DNA of 16,943 nucleotides from an uncultured Bacilli bacterium (GTDB lineage: Bacteria > Bacillota_I > Bacilli_A > RF39 > UBA660): positions 1 through 16,943 of the forward strand of contig CAKOXC010000016.1 of NCBI GenBank assembly GCA_934129945.1, in the 5' to 3' direction. Within the stretch, counting starts at the first letter, position 1. The number at the start of each line of letters is the position of its first letter. A program made the translations under genes and the position numbers. Positions 1 to 8,106 of this stretch are shown here, piece by piece. Below the pieces are notes generated by a model, which did not search any database, was not told where the DNA came from, and saw only the letters and a list, made by a program, of their open reading frames with translations.

Positions 1-192
1 ATGGAAAAATATTATACTGTAAATGATGATAAAAATAATGAACTAGCTGAAAAATATAGAGAGTTAGCATTAAAGGAGAAAAATGTAATATTTGGTGGAA
101 GACTTGCAGAGTATAAATATTATGATATGGATGATGTAATTAAAAGTGCAATGAATATTTACGAAAGTAATAGTAGTGAAAGAGTTGATTAA
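1..192 (+). CDS. glf: UDP-galactopyranose mutase, C-terminal fragment (5' end outside window)
   Basis: The 63 visible residues match the C-terminal end of bacterial UDP-galactopyranose mutases as I know the family: a YYxVND stretch, a helix NNELAEKYRELA, then the FGGRLAEYKYYDMDDVI block near the end of the FAD-binding enzyme. The full protein is usually about 370 residues, so most of the gene lies upstream, and the ATG at base 1 is probably an internal methionine. The enzyme interconverts UDP-galactopyranose and UDP-galactofuranose in the cytoplasm, supplying Galf for surface glycans. It stops with TAA two bases before the next start and is followed by an acyltransferase and a flippase, which fits a capsule or exopolysaccharide operon. 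The family call rests on motif recognition only. Confidence 0.85.
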   Translation: MEKYYTVNDDKNNELAEKYRELALKEKNVIFGGRLAEYKYYDMDDVIKSAMNIYESNSSERVD

Positions 193-194
193 AA

Positions 195-1196
195 GTGAAA
201 GAAAATAGAAAATGTTGGATTGATATTTGTAAAATTACCGCGATGTTTCTCGTTATTATACTCCATACAGTTTGCAACGGAATAAAAGATAATCAAAAAG
301 ATATTTCATTATTAATTTATTACTTTGGTACGTTTGCAATTCCGTTATTTTTTATGGTAAATGGATATTTACAATTAAATAAAGTTAAGAATTATAAATA
401 TGTTGTAAAAAAAATATTAAATATTTTTTTTGTATGTTTTATATGGAATATACCAATTGCAATTTTTAAATTAGTTATTAATGGTGAACATTTAAATATA
501 GTTGGTAATGTTTTTTTAAACTACATTCAAAAAGGCTATTTTTGGCAATTTTGGTTTTTAGGAGCTTTAATTCTAATTTATATTTTTTTACCATTATTCC
601 AAAAGTTATTTAATAGAACTGATAAGTATAAATTTTTTACTATATTACTTGTTATTGTAAGTTCTTTAATTGATTTATTTAATATTGTAAACAATAATTT
701 TTTTGAAAATGATATAATAAAAAATATTATTCCACAAATATTTAGAATTTGGACATGGTTAACATATTTCTTTATAGGAGGATTAATTAGAAAAAGTGAT
801 CCTTTAAAAAAATTAGACAATAAAAAATTAATTATTATAACATTTATTTTATTACTTATTACGATTTTATATGCATATGCTTTTTCTAATAATTTATATT
901 CAAGTTTATTTGCTGAAAATTTATATGATAGTTTTATAGTTATTGCTACTACATTTTTAATTTTTAACTGTTTTAGTCGTATACAAGTATCTTATAAATT
1001 GATTACAAACATTGGTAAACTTAATATGGGAGTATATATTATTCATCCAACAATAATAAAAATTTTTAAATATTTTAATTTATTATATAACAATTATTTA
1101 AACATAATTTTTGCATTTTTAATTTTTGTAATATGTATTATAATTACAAAAATTATATCAAAAATTCCATATTTAAATAGAATTATAAAAATTTAA
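195..1196 (+). CDS. Acyltransferase 3 family membrane protein, likely polysaccharide O-acetyltransferase
   Basis: This 333-residue protein is strongly hydrophobic, with about ten predicted membrane segments. It looks like the WecH/OafA-type acyltransferase 3 family. The N-terminal block WIDICKITAMFLVIILH carries the conserved His (about residue 24). Further family-like blocks are LFFMVNGYL, the WQFWFLGALI segment, YFFIGGLI, and MGVYIIHP near the C-terminus. Members move acetyl or other acyl groups onto sugars of surface polymers at the membrane. The GTG start is two bases after the upstream stop and has only a weak ribosome site, suggesting translational coupling. A later ATG at 243 would lose the conserved WID block, so GTG is preferred. 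The sugar and acyl donor cannot be inferred from sequence. Confidence 0.85.
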   Translation: MKENRKCWIDICKITAMFLVIILHTVCNGIKDNQKDISLLIYYFGTFAIPLFFMVNGYLQLNKVKNYKYVVKKILNIFFVCFIWNIPIAIFKLVINGEHLNIVGNVFLNYIQKGYFWQFWFLGALILIYIFLPLFQKLFNRTDKYKFFTILLVIVSSLIDLFNIVNNNFFENDIIKNIIPQIFRIWTWLTYFFIGGLIRKSDPLKKLDNKKLIIITFILLLITILYAYAFSNNLYSSLFAENLYDSFIVIATTFLIFNCFSRIQVSYKLITNIGKLNMGVYIIHPTIIKIFKYFNLLYNNYLNIIFAFLIFVICIIITKIISKIPYLNRIIKI

Positions 1197-1214
1197 TGGA
1201 GGTGAAAAAATCTC

Positions 1215-2678
1215 ATGAATAAAAATAATATTAAAAAAAACTATATATATAATTTAATATATCAAATTTTAGTAATGATAATCCCATTAATAACTACTCC
1301 TTACTTATCAAGAGTTTTAGGAGCAGAAAATATTGGTATATATAGCTTTACGTTATCAGTAACAACGTATTTTATTCTTTTTGGGTCTTTAGGTATTGCT
1401 ATGTATGGCCAAAGAGAAATAGCATATTTACAAAATGATATAAAAAAAAGAAGTAAAATATTTTTTGAAATATTTCTAATGAGATGTATCACTCTTAGTA
1501 TTTCTATATTAATATTTTATATAGTTTTTTGTTCAAACGGGCAGTATGATGTTTATTATAAAATTTTACTTTTAGAATTAATTGCAAATGTGGTGGATAT
1601 TAGTTGGTATTTTCAAGGATTAGAAGAATTTAAAAAAACGGTTGTTAGAAATATAATAGTTAAGTTAATAAGTGTTATATGTATTTTTGTATTTGTCAAA
1701 GAAACGACTGATTTAAATAAATATTTTATTATTTATGTATTATCAAATTTTTTAGGTAATTTATCTCTTTGGATGTACCTGCCTAAATATATTCAAAAAA
1801 TAAAACTAAAAGAATTAAATTTATTTAGACATATTAAACCTACAATAATGTTATTTATACCGCAAATAGCAACTCAATTATATACAGTCTTAGATAAAAC
1901 AATGATAGGTATTATTATTTCAAATAAGGCAGAAGTTGGATATTATGAACAAGCTCAAAAAATCGTAAAATTATTAATGACAATTGCTACGTCTTTAGGT
2001 ACAGTGATGATGCCAAGAATAGCTGCAACATTTGCTAGTGGTAATCATAAAAAAATAAAAGATTATATGAATAAATCCTTTTCTTTTATATTATTATTAG
2101 CATTTCCATTAATGTTTGGAATAATAAGTATTTCCAAAAATTTTGTTCCAATATTTTATGGAAAAGGGTATGAAAAAGTTATTCCCTTAATGTGTATAAT
2201 TAGTCCAATTATAGTTTTAATAGGATTAAGTAACGTAATTGGAACTCAATATTTACTTCCAACAAAGAAACAAAATAAATATACTTTATCTGTTGTAATA
2301 GGGGCTTTATTAAATTTTATATTAAATTTAATATTAATTAAATATTTTGCGAGCATTGGTGCTTCTATAGCAACAGTAATTGCTGAATTTGCTGTAACAA
2401 CGACACAATTTATTCTAGTAAAAAATGAAATAAAGTTTTTGGATGTTATAAAGTTATCTTACAAATATGTAATTGCAGCGTTAATTATGTTTATGTGTAG
2501 CATTGGTGTTGATTATTTAATAAATGATTCTTTTTTAGCTATAATTTTACAAATCATGATATCTTGTATTACTTATTTTACTGTTTTATATATTTTACGG
2601 GATAATTTAATAATAGAAACAGTAACTAAAGTAAAAGAAAAAATTATAAAAAATGGAGGTTTTGATAATGAAAGATAA
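1215..2678 (+). CDS. Wzx-like oligosaccharide flippase (polysaccharide biosynthesis/MOP family)
   Basis: This 487-residue protein has roughly 12-14 hydrophobic segments. Its N-terminus is typical of Wzx/RfbX flippases: YNLIYQILVMIIPLITTPYLSRVLGAENIGIYSF, here seen in pieces such as PLITTPYLSRVLG and ENIGIYSF. QLYTVLDKTMIG and VGYYEQAQKI are the usual mid-protein signatures. It would flip undecaprenyl-linked repeat units from the inner to the outer membrane face for polymerisation. A strong ribosome site, GGAGGTGA at 1198-1205, lies nine bases before the ATG, 18 bases after the acyltransferase stop. Its 3' end overlaps the next gene by 11 bases, indicating one operon with glf, the acyltransferase and the LCP protein. 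Confidence 0.9.
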   Translation: MNKNNIKKNYIYNLIYQILVMIIPLITTPYLSRVLGAENIGIYSFTLSVTTYFILFGSLGIAMYGQREIAYLQNDIKKRSKIFFEIFLMRCITLSISILIFYIVFCSNGQYDVYYKILLLELIANVVDISWYFQGLEEFKKTVVRNIIVKLISVICIFVFVKETTDLNKYFIIYVLSNFLGNLSLWMYLPKYIQKIKLKELNLFRHIKPTIMLFIPQIATQLYTVLDKTMIGIIISNKAEVGYYEQAQKIVKLLMTIATSLGTVMMPRIAATFASGNHKKIKDYMNKSFSFILLLAFPLMFGIISISKNFVPIFYGKGYEKVIPLMCIISPIIVLIGLSNVIGTQYLLPTKKQNKYTLSVVIGALLNFILNLILIKYFASIGASIATVIAEFAVTTTQFILVKNEIKFLDVIKLSYKYVIAALIMFMCSIGVDYLINDSFLAIILQIMISCITYFTVLYILRDNLIIETVTKVKEKIIKNGGFDNER

Positions 2679-4101
2679 AAGAAACAAAATAGTTAATATA
2701 ATAAGCATACTCATATTAATAATTTGTATACTATGTTTAAGTATATTTAGTTATAGATTATTTAAATTAAATATTATTCCAACAAAATATTTAATTATAA
2801 TTTATATTTTCCTTCTTTTAATTATTGGAGGTTTATTCTATTTAATATTTAGTAAGAAAAGTAATAAAATTAAAATAATAGCAGTTTTATTAATAGGGTT
2901 ATTATCCTTTTCATTCATTTATATTTCTAGTTATTTTAATAACACAAATAAATTTTTTGAAAATACACATAAAGACTATGACAATTTAAACTATTCTATA
3001 ATAGTATTAAAAAATAGTGATTATAAAAAAATAAGTGATTTAAAGAATTTGAAAATTTCTTACGTTGATGATAGTTATACAAAAGATATAAGAAATAAAT
3101 TCAAAAAAATTCATTATAATGAACAATTATCAAAAGATTTATCAGTAATTTCAGAGGAATTATTAGCTGGAAAAACTAATGCTATAGTTTTAGAAGAAAG
3201 TTATTTAACTCTTGCTTATGAAGAGATAAAAGATTTTAAAGATAATGTAAAAATTATAGAAAATTTTTCTGTAAAAGCAAAAGTACATAAAGAAAATAAT
3301 GAAGAATTTAGTATTAATGAACCATTTATTTTATATATTAGTGGTATTGATCAATATGGAAATGTTAATTCTGTCAGAGGCAGAAGTGATGTTAACCAAA
3401 TGGTTGTTGTTAATCCAAAAACACACCATATATTATTAGTTAATACTCCAAGAGATTACTATGTTAAACTTTATAATACTACGGGATTAAAAGATAAATT
3501 AACTCATGCTGGTATTTATGGTATTGATAAAAGTATTAAAACTTTGGAAGAATTTTATAACATTGATATAAACTATTATTTAAGAGTAAATTTTAACAGT
3601 TTAATTAGAGTAGTTGATGTAATCGGAGGAATAAATATTTATTCAGATAAAGAATTTATTGCTCATACAAATAAAAGCGTTAACGTAAAAAAAGGCTGGA
3701 ATACATTTAATGGAGAACAAGCTCTTGCTTATTCAAGAGAAAGATATGCTTATATAACTGGTGATCACCATCGAGGTGAAAATCAACAACAAGTAATAAC
3801 TGCAATTATTGAAAAAATGACTAATTCTAAAGTATTAATAAGCAAATATAATAGCATTTTAAATGCTTTAGATGGTACGTTTCAAACAGACATGTGTACT
3901 AGTATGATTACGTCATTTATTAAAGAACAATTAAACGAGATGCCTAAATGGCAAATAGATTCAATTGCAGTAACCGGATATAATAGTTCTAATTATACAT
4001 ATAGTATGGGTAGTCGCCTTAAATTATATGTTATGGAACCAGATTATAATAGTGTAGAAAAAGCAAAGAAAAAAATAATAGAAGTTTTAAATGAAAATTA
4101 A
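2668..4101 (+). CDS. LytR-CpsA-Psr (LCP) family glycopolymer transferase, CpsA-like, with accessory domain
   Basis: This 477-residue protein has three membrane helices in residues ~8-90, an external accessory domain (~95-215) and an LCP domain (~220-400). The architecture and length resemble streptococcal CpsA. Visible LCP hallmarks are the ISGID start, GRSD (R239), NTPRDYY (R262), YSRERYA (R357, R359) and HHRGENQQQ (R369), residues that bind polyprenyl pyrophosphate and metal in the family. A typical tail block, KLYVMEPD, follows. The expected role is attaching lipid-linked capsule or other glycopolymer to peptidoglycan. I prefer ATG 2668 over the in-frame ATG 2653, because GGAGGT at 2655-2660 then serves as ribosome site. 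The start overlaps the flippase gene by 11 bases. A paralogue lies at 8131-9573. Confidence 0.93.
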   Translation: MKDKRNKIVNIISILILIICILCLSIFSYRLFKLNIIPTKYLIIIYIFLLLIIGGLFYLIFSKKSNKIKIIAVLLIGLLSFSFIYISSYFNNTNKFFENTHKDYDNLNYSIIVLKNSDYKKISDLKNLKISYVDDSYTKDIRNKFKKIHYNEQLSKDLSVISEELLAGKTNAIVLEESYLTLAYEEIKDFKDNVKIIENFSVKAKVHKENNEEFSINEPFILYISGIDQYGNVNSVRGRSDVNQMVVVNPKTHHILLVNTPRDYYVKLYNTTGLKDKLTHAGIYGIDKSIKTLEEFYNIDINYYLRVNFNSLIRVVDVIGGINIYSDKEFIAHTNKSVNVKKGWNTFNGEQALAYSRERYAYITGDHHRGENQQQVITAIIEKMTNSKVLISKYNSILNALDGTFQTDMCTSMITSFIKEQLNEMPKWQIDSIAVTGYNSSNYTYSMGSRLKLYVMEPDYNSVEKAKKKIIEVLNEN

Positions 4102-4105
4102 ATAT

Positions 4106-4133
4106 TTGAAAAAAATAGAAATAGTGCTATAAT
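4106..4133 (+). promoter_or_regulatory. Sigma-A extended -10 promoter for cpsC-cpsD-cpsB
   Basis: TTGAAA at 4106-4111 and TATAAT at 4128-4133 are separated by 16 bases, and TG at 4125-4126 makes an extended -10. The site lies in the 58-base gap after the LCP gene, so the kinase/phosphatase trio can be transcribed separately. TATAAT is followed by AAGCA, as at two other promoters in this window. Confidence 0.75.
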
Positions 4134-4159
4134 AAGCAAAGATTTTGTGGGGGAAAAAT

Positions 4160-4864
4160 ATGGAAGAAATTAATTTAAAAGACTTATTAAATTATTATAA
4201 AAATAAATTAATATATATATTTATTATAATAGCAATTATAGTAGGTTGCGGACTAATATATAAAACATTAATAGAAAAACCTAAATATGAATCAACTACA
4301 TCTATAATACTTACAGGTTTTAATCAAAATGATAAAACAACATCAATCGATAATAATGAACTTACAATAAACCAAAAATTAGTAACAACTTATCAACAAA
4401 TAGTAAAAAGTGATAAAGTATTATCAAAAGTTATTAAAGAATTAAATTTGAAATGCAAAGTTGAAGATTTAAGAGATAATATAAATGTAAATGCTTTAAC
4501 AGATACAGAAATAATTGAAATAAACGTTTATAATACAAATGCTAAAGTAGCATATAAAATAACTAATAAAATAGCAGAAATATTTACTGAAGAGGTAAAA
4601 AATATTTATAACGTTAGTAATGTTAGTATATTAGACGAAGCAAAAATAGCAAAAGAAAAGTCAAATATGAGTATGTTAAAATCTTTAGTAATTTTTACAT
4701 TAGTAGGAATTGTTTTAGGAGTAGGAATTATAACAATTTGTTTTTACTTTGATACTACAATTAAAACATCTGAACAAATAGAAGCTAAATTTGATATTCC
4801 AATATTAGGTACAATACCAAATCTTGAAGATAAAAAGTCTAAAAAGAAAAGAGGGAGAAAATAA
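4160..4864 (+). CDS. cpsC: CpsC/Wzz-like chain-length determinant and tyrosine-kinase membrane adaptor
   Basis: This 234-residue protein has the two-helix hairpin layout of polysaccharide co-polymerases: TM1 at about residues 15-36 (IYIFIIIAIIVGCGLIY), an external loop of ~140 residues, and TM2 at ~175-197 (LVIFTLVGIVLGVGIIT). A short cytoplasmic tail contains FDIPILGTIPNL and ends in a basic cluster, KKSKKKRGRK. In Gram-positives this protein activates the separate CpsD kinase and sets polymer length. ATG 4160 is preferred: GGGGG at 4149-4153 is the ribosome site, whereas an upstream in-frame TTG at 4145 would place that site inside the gene. Its stop overlaps the kinase start by one base (TAATG), a sign of translational coupling. 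Confidence 0.9.
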   Translation: MEEINLKDLLNYYKNKLIYIFIIIAIIVGCGLIYKTLIEKPKYESTTSIILTGFNQNDKTTSIDNNELTINQKLVTTYQQIVKSDKVLSKVIKELNLKCKVEDLRDNINVNALTDTEIIEINVYNTNAKVAYKITNKIAEIFTEEVKNIYNVSNVSILDEAKIAKEKSNMSMLKSLVIFTLVGIVLGVGIITICFYFDTTIKTSEQIEAKFDIPILGTIPNLEDKKSKKKRGRK

Positions 4865-5547
4865 TGGAAGAGTTAATAGTAAAAAAGAGTCCTAAATCAT
4901 CAGTTGCTGAAGCAATACGTGTTGTAAGAACGAATCTTCAATTCTCTCTTAAGTTAAAAAAAGGAAAGACAATTTTAGTAACATCATCAATTCAAGGTGA
5001 AGGAAAAAGTTTTGTTAGTGCTAATTTAGCAGTATCATTTGCTCAAAAAAATTTAAAAGTTTTATTAGTAGATAGTGATTTAAGACTTGGGAGATTACAT
5101 AGGATATTTAAGGCATCTAATCAAAAAGGATTCTCTAATCTTTTAGTAGAAGATAACCCTACTGATTATCAAAAATATGTTAAAGATACTAAGATAGAAA
5201 ATTTGTCATTTATATCTCGTGGAACAGTACCACCTAATCCAAGTGAATTATTAGATAGTGAAAATACAAAAAAATTTATTGAAGCAGCCGAAAAAGATTT
5301 TGATATTATCATTTTTGATGGAACTCCAATAAATGGCTTAACTGATTCATTAGTATTTACAAAGTATGTAAAAAAAGTTGTAGTAGTTAGTGCCGCTAAT
5401 TATACTAAAATGATGTTTTTAGAAAAAACTATTCATAGTTTAAAATCGTTAAATGTTGATATAGCTGGAATTGTTTTAAATAAAGCTCCTAAGGCTATTT
5501 CAAGTTCTTATTATGGCGGATATTACGGATATTATACAGATAAATAA
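4864..5547 (+). CDS. cpsD: CpsD/YwqD-like bacterial tyrosine kinase
   Basis: This 227-residue protein has all BY-kinase landmarks: the EAIRVVRTNLQF motif (E16, R19, R22), Walker A QGEGKS (K48, S49), Walker A' LLVDSDLR (D70, D72), Walker B FDIIIFDGTP (D152), and a C-terminal tyrosine cluster (Y216, Y217, Y220, Y221, Y223, Y224) that would be the autophosphorylation site. It acts at the inner membrane face with the adjacent CpsC-like protein, cycling phosphorylation to control capsule polymerisation and export. It overlaps cpsC by one base and is followed three bases later by its probable phosphatase. Nothing suggests inactivation. Confidence 0.94.
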   Translation: MEELIVKKSPKSSVAEAIRVVRTNLQFSLKLKKGKTILVTSSIQGEGKSFVSANLAVSFAQKNLKVLLVDSDLRLGRLHRIFKASNQKGFSNLLVEDNPTDYQKYVKDTKIENLSFISRGTVPPNPSELLDSENTKKFIEAAEKDFDIIIFDGTPINGLTDSLVFTKYVKKVVVVSAANYTKMMFLEKTIHSLKSLNVDIAGIVLNKAPKAISSSYYGGYYGYYTDK

Positions 5548-5550
5548 AAA

Positions 5551-6273
5551 ATGATAGATGTACATAATCATGTGCTATTTGGAATTGATGATGGTTCTAA
5601 AAATATAGAAGAAAGTATAAATATACTTAAGAACATGTATGCAATTGGTTATACTGATGTAATTGCAACACCACATTATATTTCAAATAACCTATATGAT
5701 ACTAATAATAAGAAGAAAAAAGAAATTTTAGAAATACTAAAAAATAAATTAAGAGAAGATAATATCCCTATGAATTTATATCTGGGTAATGAGGTATTTA
5801 TTCAAGATAACATAGATAAAAAAATAATAAATGGTAAAATTTATTCACTAAATAATTCACAGTATATTTTGATTGAATTACCACTTAATGAAAGAATTAA
5901 TGATGATTTAGATATAATTTATGAACTAATTACTAAAGGTGCAAAAGTTGTATTGGCACATCCAGAAAGAAACAGAGTATTTCAACAAGACATTAAAGAA
6001 TTAGATAATTTTTTAGAATTAGGTGTTTTGTTACAGGGAAACATTGATTCATTAAGTGGAAAATATGGAAAAAAAGCTAAAACTATATTTAAAATAATTT
6101 TGAAGAAAAGACAATATTTTGTTTTAGGTAGTGATATTCATCATGATAAAACAAAATATTTTAAAAGGTTTAAAAAATTAAAAAGCAAAATTATAAAACT
6201 GACTGATAAAACTTATTTTGATGAATTGACTAGTATTAATCCTCAAAAAATAATAAATGATGAAAATATATAA
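5551..6273 (+). CDS. cpsB: CpsB/YwqE-like PHP-family protein-tyrosine phosphatase
   Basis: This 240-residue protein has the metal-binding motifs of the PHP phosphoesterases CpsB and YwqE in order: DVHNH (H5, H7), GIDDG (D13, D14), ATPH (H42), GNE (E81), AHPERN (H137) and GSDIHH (D195, H197). Family members use manganese-type metal centres to dephosphorylate the CpsD tyrosine tail. The gene starts three bases after the cpsD stop without a clear ribosome site, so translation probably relies on coupling. It closes the cpsCDB transcript; I see no hairpin terminator after it, only the promoter of the next gene. In many streptococci cpsB precedes cpsC, so the C-D-B order is a variant. Confidence 0.93.
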   Translation: MIDVHNHVLFGIDDGSKNIEESINILKNMYAIGYTDVIATPHYISNNLYDTNNKKKKEILEILKNKLREDNIPMNLYLGNEVFIQDNIDKKIINGKIYSLNNSQYILIELPLNERINDDLDIIYELITKGAKVVLAHPERNRVFQQDIKELDNFLELGVLLQGNIDSLSGKYGKKAKTIFKIILKKRQYFVLGSDIHHDKTKYFKRFKKLKSKIIKLTDKTYFDELTSINPQKIINDENI

Positions 6274-6287
6274 TTTAGTTAAAAGCT

Positions 6288-6316
6288 TTGACAATTAAGT
6301 GTAAATGATATATTAT
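6288..6316 (+). promoter_or_regulatory. Sigma-A promoter for the L,D-transpeptidase gene
   Basis: A perfect TTGACA at 6288-6293 and TATTAT at 6311-6316 are spaced by 17 bases, starting 14 bases after the cpsB stop. GAGG at 6331-6334 is the ribosome site for the ATG at 6343. Confidence 0.8.
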
Positions 6317-6342
6317 ATTATTCACAAAAAGAGGTATGAGAT

Positions 6343-7308
6343 ATGAGTTTAAATGAAAAGAAAAAACAATTATTAAAAAAGAAATTGATGTTACTTGCAA
6401 TTATTAGTGGAATAAATGCATTTAGTGTAAACGCTTATGCTAAAAAAAATTATTCAAAATTTGAAGCAGTAGAAGATCTTAGTGTTACTTCTGTAAATAC
6501 AGTAACTGCTTTAGTTAATGTTAATATAAGAACTCTTCCTTCAACAAAAGGAAATAAAATTGGTGTTTTAACAAAAGGATCTAAGTTAGAAAAAATAGCT
6601 TTATTAGACAATGGTTGGTATAAAGTAAAATATAATAACAAATATGGCTATATAAATGGTTCATATTTAGAAGAATCAATTGAAAATGATATAGTTTCAG
6701 ATAGATGCCCTGATAAATGTGTTTATATTACTAAAAATACAGAAATGATTATTCCTAAAGAGTATTCTAGTAGTAATTTAGAAGAAACTATTGATATTCC
6801 AAAATTAGAATTTGGTGAAGTTTACAATGAAATTGATGATTATTATTTAATAAAAACTAATGATTATGCTGGTTATGTAAAAATAGATGATACGAAAGAA
6901 TTAACTGATACATATGTTGTGGTTGATATTTCTGATCAAGAATTAAAAATGTATGAAAATACAGAATTAATTCTTGAAACACCTGTTGTTACTGGAAGGC
7001 CTAAATATCCTAGCGATGAAGGATTATTTAAAATATATGATATTAGTAAAAATAGATATTTAGTTGGACCTAACTATCGTTCTTATGTTGATGTTATGCT
7101 TAAATATAATGGTGGTGAAGGTCTACATGATGCAGAATATCATACTAATGCAGATGGAAGAAAACATGGATGGCGTAATATTGATGAATTTGGTGGAACA
7201 ACATATTTAACAAATGGTTCTCACGGATGTATTAATATGCCACATGAAGCTGCAATGATGGCATATGAAAATTTAGAATTAAATGATAAAGTGTTAGTAA
7301 AAAAATAA
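6343..7308 (+). CDS. Exported L,D-transpeptidase with SH3b domain (YkuD fold)
   Basis: This 321-residue protein has a basic N-terminus followed by a hydrophobic segment ending NAYA (~residues 15-34), fitting a signal peptide. A bacterial SH3 domain spans ~53-112 (NVNIRTLPSTKGNKIG ... YGYINGSYL). A second, weaker SH3-like stretch spans ~122-185. A YkuD catalytic domain spans ~190-321. The active-site motif SHGCINM gives H294 and nucleophile C296, and GLHD supplies an upstream conserved His. Such enzymes make 3-3 cross-links in peptidoglycan or attach proteins to it, with SH3b domains binding the wall. This is direct evidence for a peptidoglycan wall in the organism. It has its own promoter and a terminator directly after, so it is probably monocistronic. 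Confidence 0.92.
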   Translation: MSLNEKKKQLLKKKLMLLAIISGINAFSVNAYAKKNYSKFEAVEDLSVTSVNTVTALVNVNIRTLPSTKGNKIGVLTKGSKLEKIALLDNGWYKVKYNNKYGYINGSYLEESIENDIVSDRCPDKCVYITKNTEMIIPKEYSSSNLEETIDIPKLEFGEVYNEIDDYYLIKTNDYAGYVKIDDTKELTDTYVVVDISDQELKMYENTELILETPVVTGRPKYPSDEGLFKIYDISKNRYLVGPNYRSYVDVMLKYNGGEGLHDAEYHTNADGRKHGWRNIDEFGGTTYLTNGSHGCINMPHEAAMMAYENLELNDKVLVKK

Positions 7309-7315
7309 TATGTTT

Positions 7316-7338
7316 AGAACTTTTAAAGTTCTTTTTTT
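7316..7338 (+). terminator. Rho-independent terminator after the L,D-transpeptidase gene
   Basis: AGAACT at 7316-7321 pairs with AGTTCT at 7327-7332 around a five-base loop, followed by a run of seven T (7332-7338). It begins eight bases after the stop codon. Confidence 0.85.
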
Positions 7339-7507
7339 ATCATTGAAGTCAAAAGAAGAGGTTTGCTACCTTATTTTAGGCCGTAAAATTCAGATCTTTT
7401 TTATAAAATTATGAAAGAATATAGTATGTATAAATAAAAAATATTTTTAAATCTTAGAATTATTTATCTTACTAATCACGTTTATATAAATAAAGTAAAA
7501 TAAAATG
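7339..7507. other. Intergenic stretch with a two-hairpin element, otherwise featureless
   Basis: The gap between the transpeptidase and vanZ genes is 253 bases. Beyond the terminator and the vanZ promoter it holds a small, less AT-rich patch. Hairpin 1 is 7358-7362 with 7368-7372 (GGT/ACC core, loop TTGCT). It is followed at once by hairpin 2, ATTTTA at 7373-7378 with TAAAAT at 7384-7389 (loop GGCCG), and a run of six T at 7397-7402. The rest (7403-7507) is plain AT-rich DNA in which I see no gene. An 8-codon ATG frame at 7411 has no ribosome site and is not called. The element could be a second terminator or a small RNA; I do not recognise it. Confidence 0.4.
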
Positions 7508-7536
7508 TTGCTGTATAAATAAAATAATAATATAAT
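7508..7536 (+). promoter_or_regulatory. Sigma-A-like promoter for the vanZ-family gene
   Basis: TATAAT at 7531-7536 with TTGCTG at 7508-7513, spaced by 17 bases; only the TTG of the -35 matches consensus. The -10 is followed by AAGCA as at 4128 and 8101. Transcription would begin near 7542, arguing against the ATG at 7541 as the start codon. Confidence 0.6.
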
Positions 7537-7561
7537 AAGCATGAAATTTGGAAGTGATCAA

Positions 7562-8038
7562 ATGAATAATAAGAAAATAACACTAATATGTTTAATTATT
7601 TTTTGGATGTTTTTAATATTTTCTTTTTCAAGTCAACCTGCTAAAAAAAGTGAATCTTTAAGTGATAATGTTACATTAGTTGCAATAGATATAACAGCTA
7701 AATTAACTAATCAAGATATAAGTCGTAATAAACAAGAAAAATTAATAAAACAATTAAGATTTTATATTAGAAAAACCGCACACTTTTCTTTATATTTTGT
7801 ATTAGGAGTATTAATATTTAATTTATTAAAAAGATATAGTATAAATAAGCAAGTATTGTTTTCACTAATTATTTGTTTTCTTTATGCTTGCAGTGATGAA
7901 GTACATCAATATTTTGTTATGAACCGTACTGCAAGATTATTTGATGTTTTAGTGGATACTCTTGGATCTTTAATTGGAATATTAATTTGTTTGGCTTTTC
8001 AAAAAATCAAAAAGAGTAGAAAAGATAAAAAATACTAG
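7562..8038 (+). CDS. VanZ-family membrane protein
   Basis: This 158-residue protein has four hydrophobic segments and the VanZ-family pattern: SFSSQPAKKS after the first helix, RKTAHFSLYFVLG at the second, YACSDEVHQYFVMNRTARLFDVLVD between helices three and four. VanZ itself gives low-level teicoplanin resistance, but most members, including this one by context, have unknown envelope roles. ATG 7562 is preferred over the in-frame ATG 7541. GGAAGTGATC at 7550-7559 is a good ribosome site for the later codon, and the earlier ATG falls at the predicted transcript start. The gene stops with TAG, and no clear terminator follows before the next promoter. Confidence 0.85.
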   Translation: MNNKKITLICLIIFWMFLIFSFSSQPAKKSESLSDNVTLVAIDITAKLTNQDISRNKQEKLIKQLRFYIRKTAHFSLYFVLGVLIFNLLKRYSINKQVLFSLIICFLYACSDEVHQYFVMNRTARLFDVLVDTLGSLIGILICLAFQKIKKSRKDKKY

Positions 8039-8078
8039 AATGTTTTTGTAAATAAAATGTAAATATCAAGATATAAGA

Positions 8079-8106
8079 TTATAAATGTTATTAAAAGTGT
8101 TATAAT
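8079..8106 (+). promoter_or_regulatory. Extended -10 promoter for the second LCP gene
   Basis: TATAAT at 8101-8106 is preceded by TG at 8098-8099 (extended -10), with TTATAA at 8079-8084, 16 bases upstream, as a weak -35. AAGCACT follows the -10, and AGTGTT precedes and overlaps it, forming a short imperfect inverted repeat around the -10. Confidence 0.65.

Noticed and set aside
2697..2707. TATAATAAGCA promoter signature inside the first LCP gene
   Set aside because: It encodes the first membrane helix, no gene starts nearby and there is no convincing -35, so it is probably chance in AT-rich DNA.
7411..7437. Eight-codon ATG frame in the 7339-7507 gap
   Set aside because: No ribosome site and too short to support as a gene.
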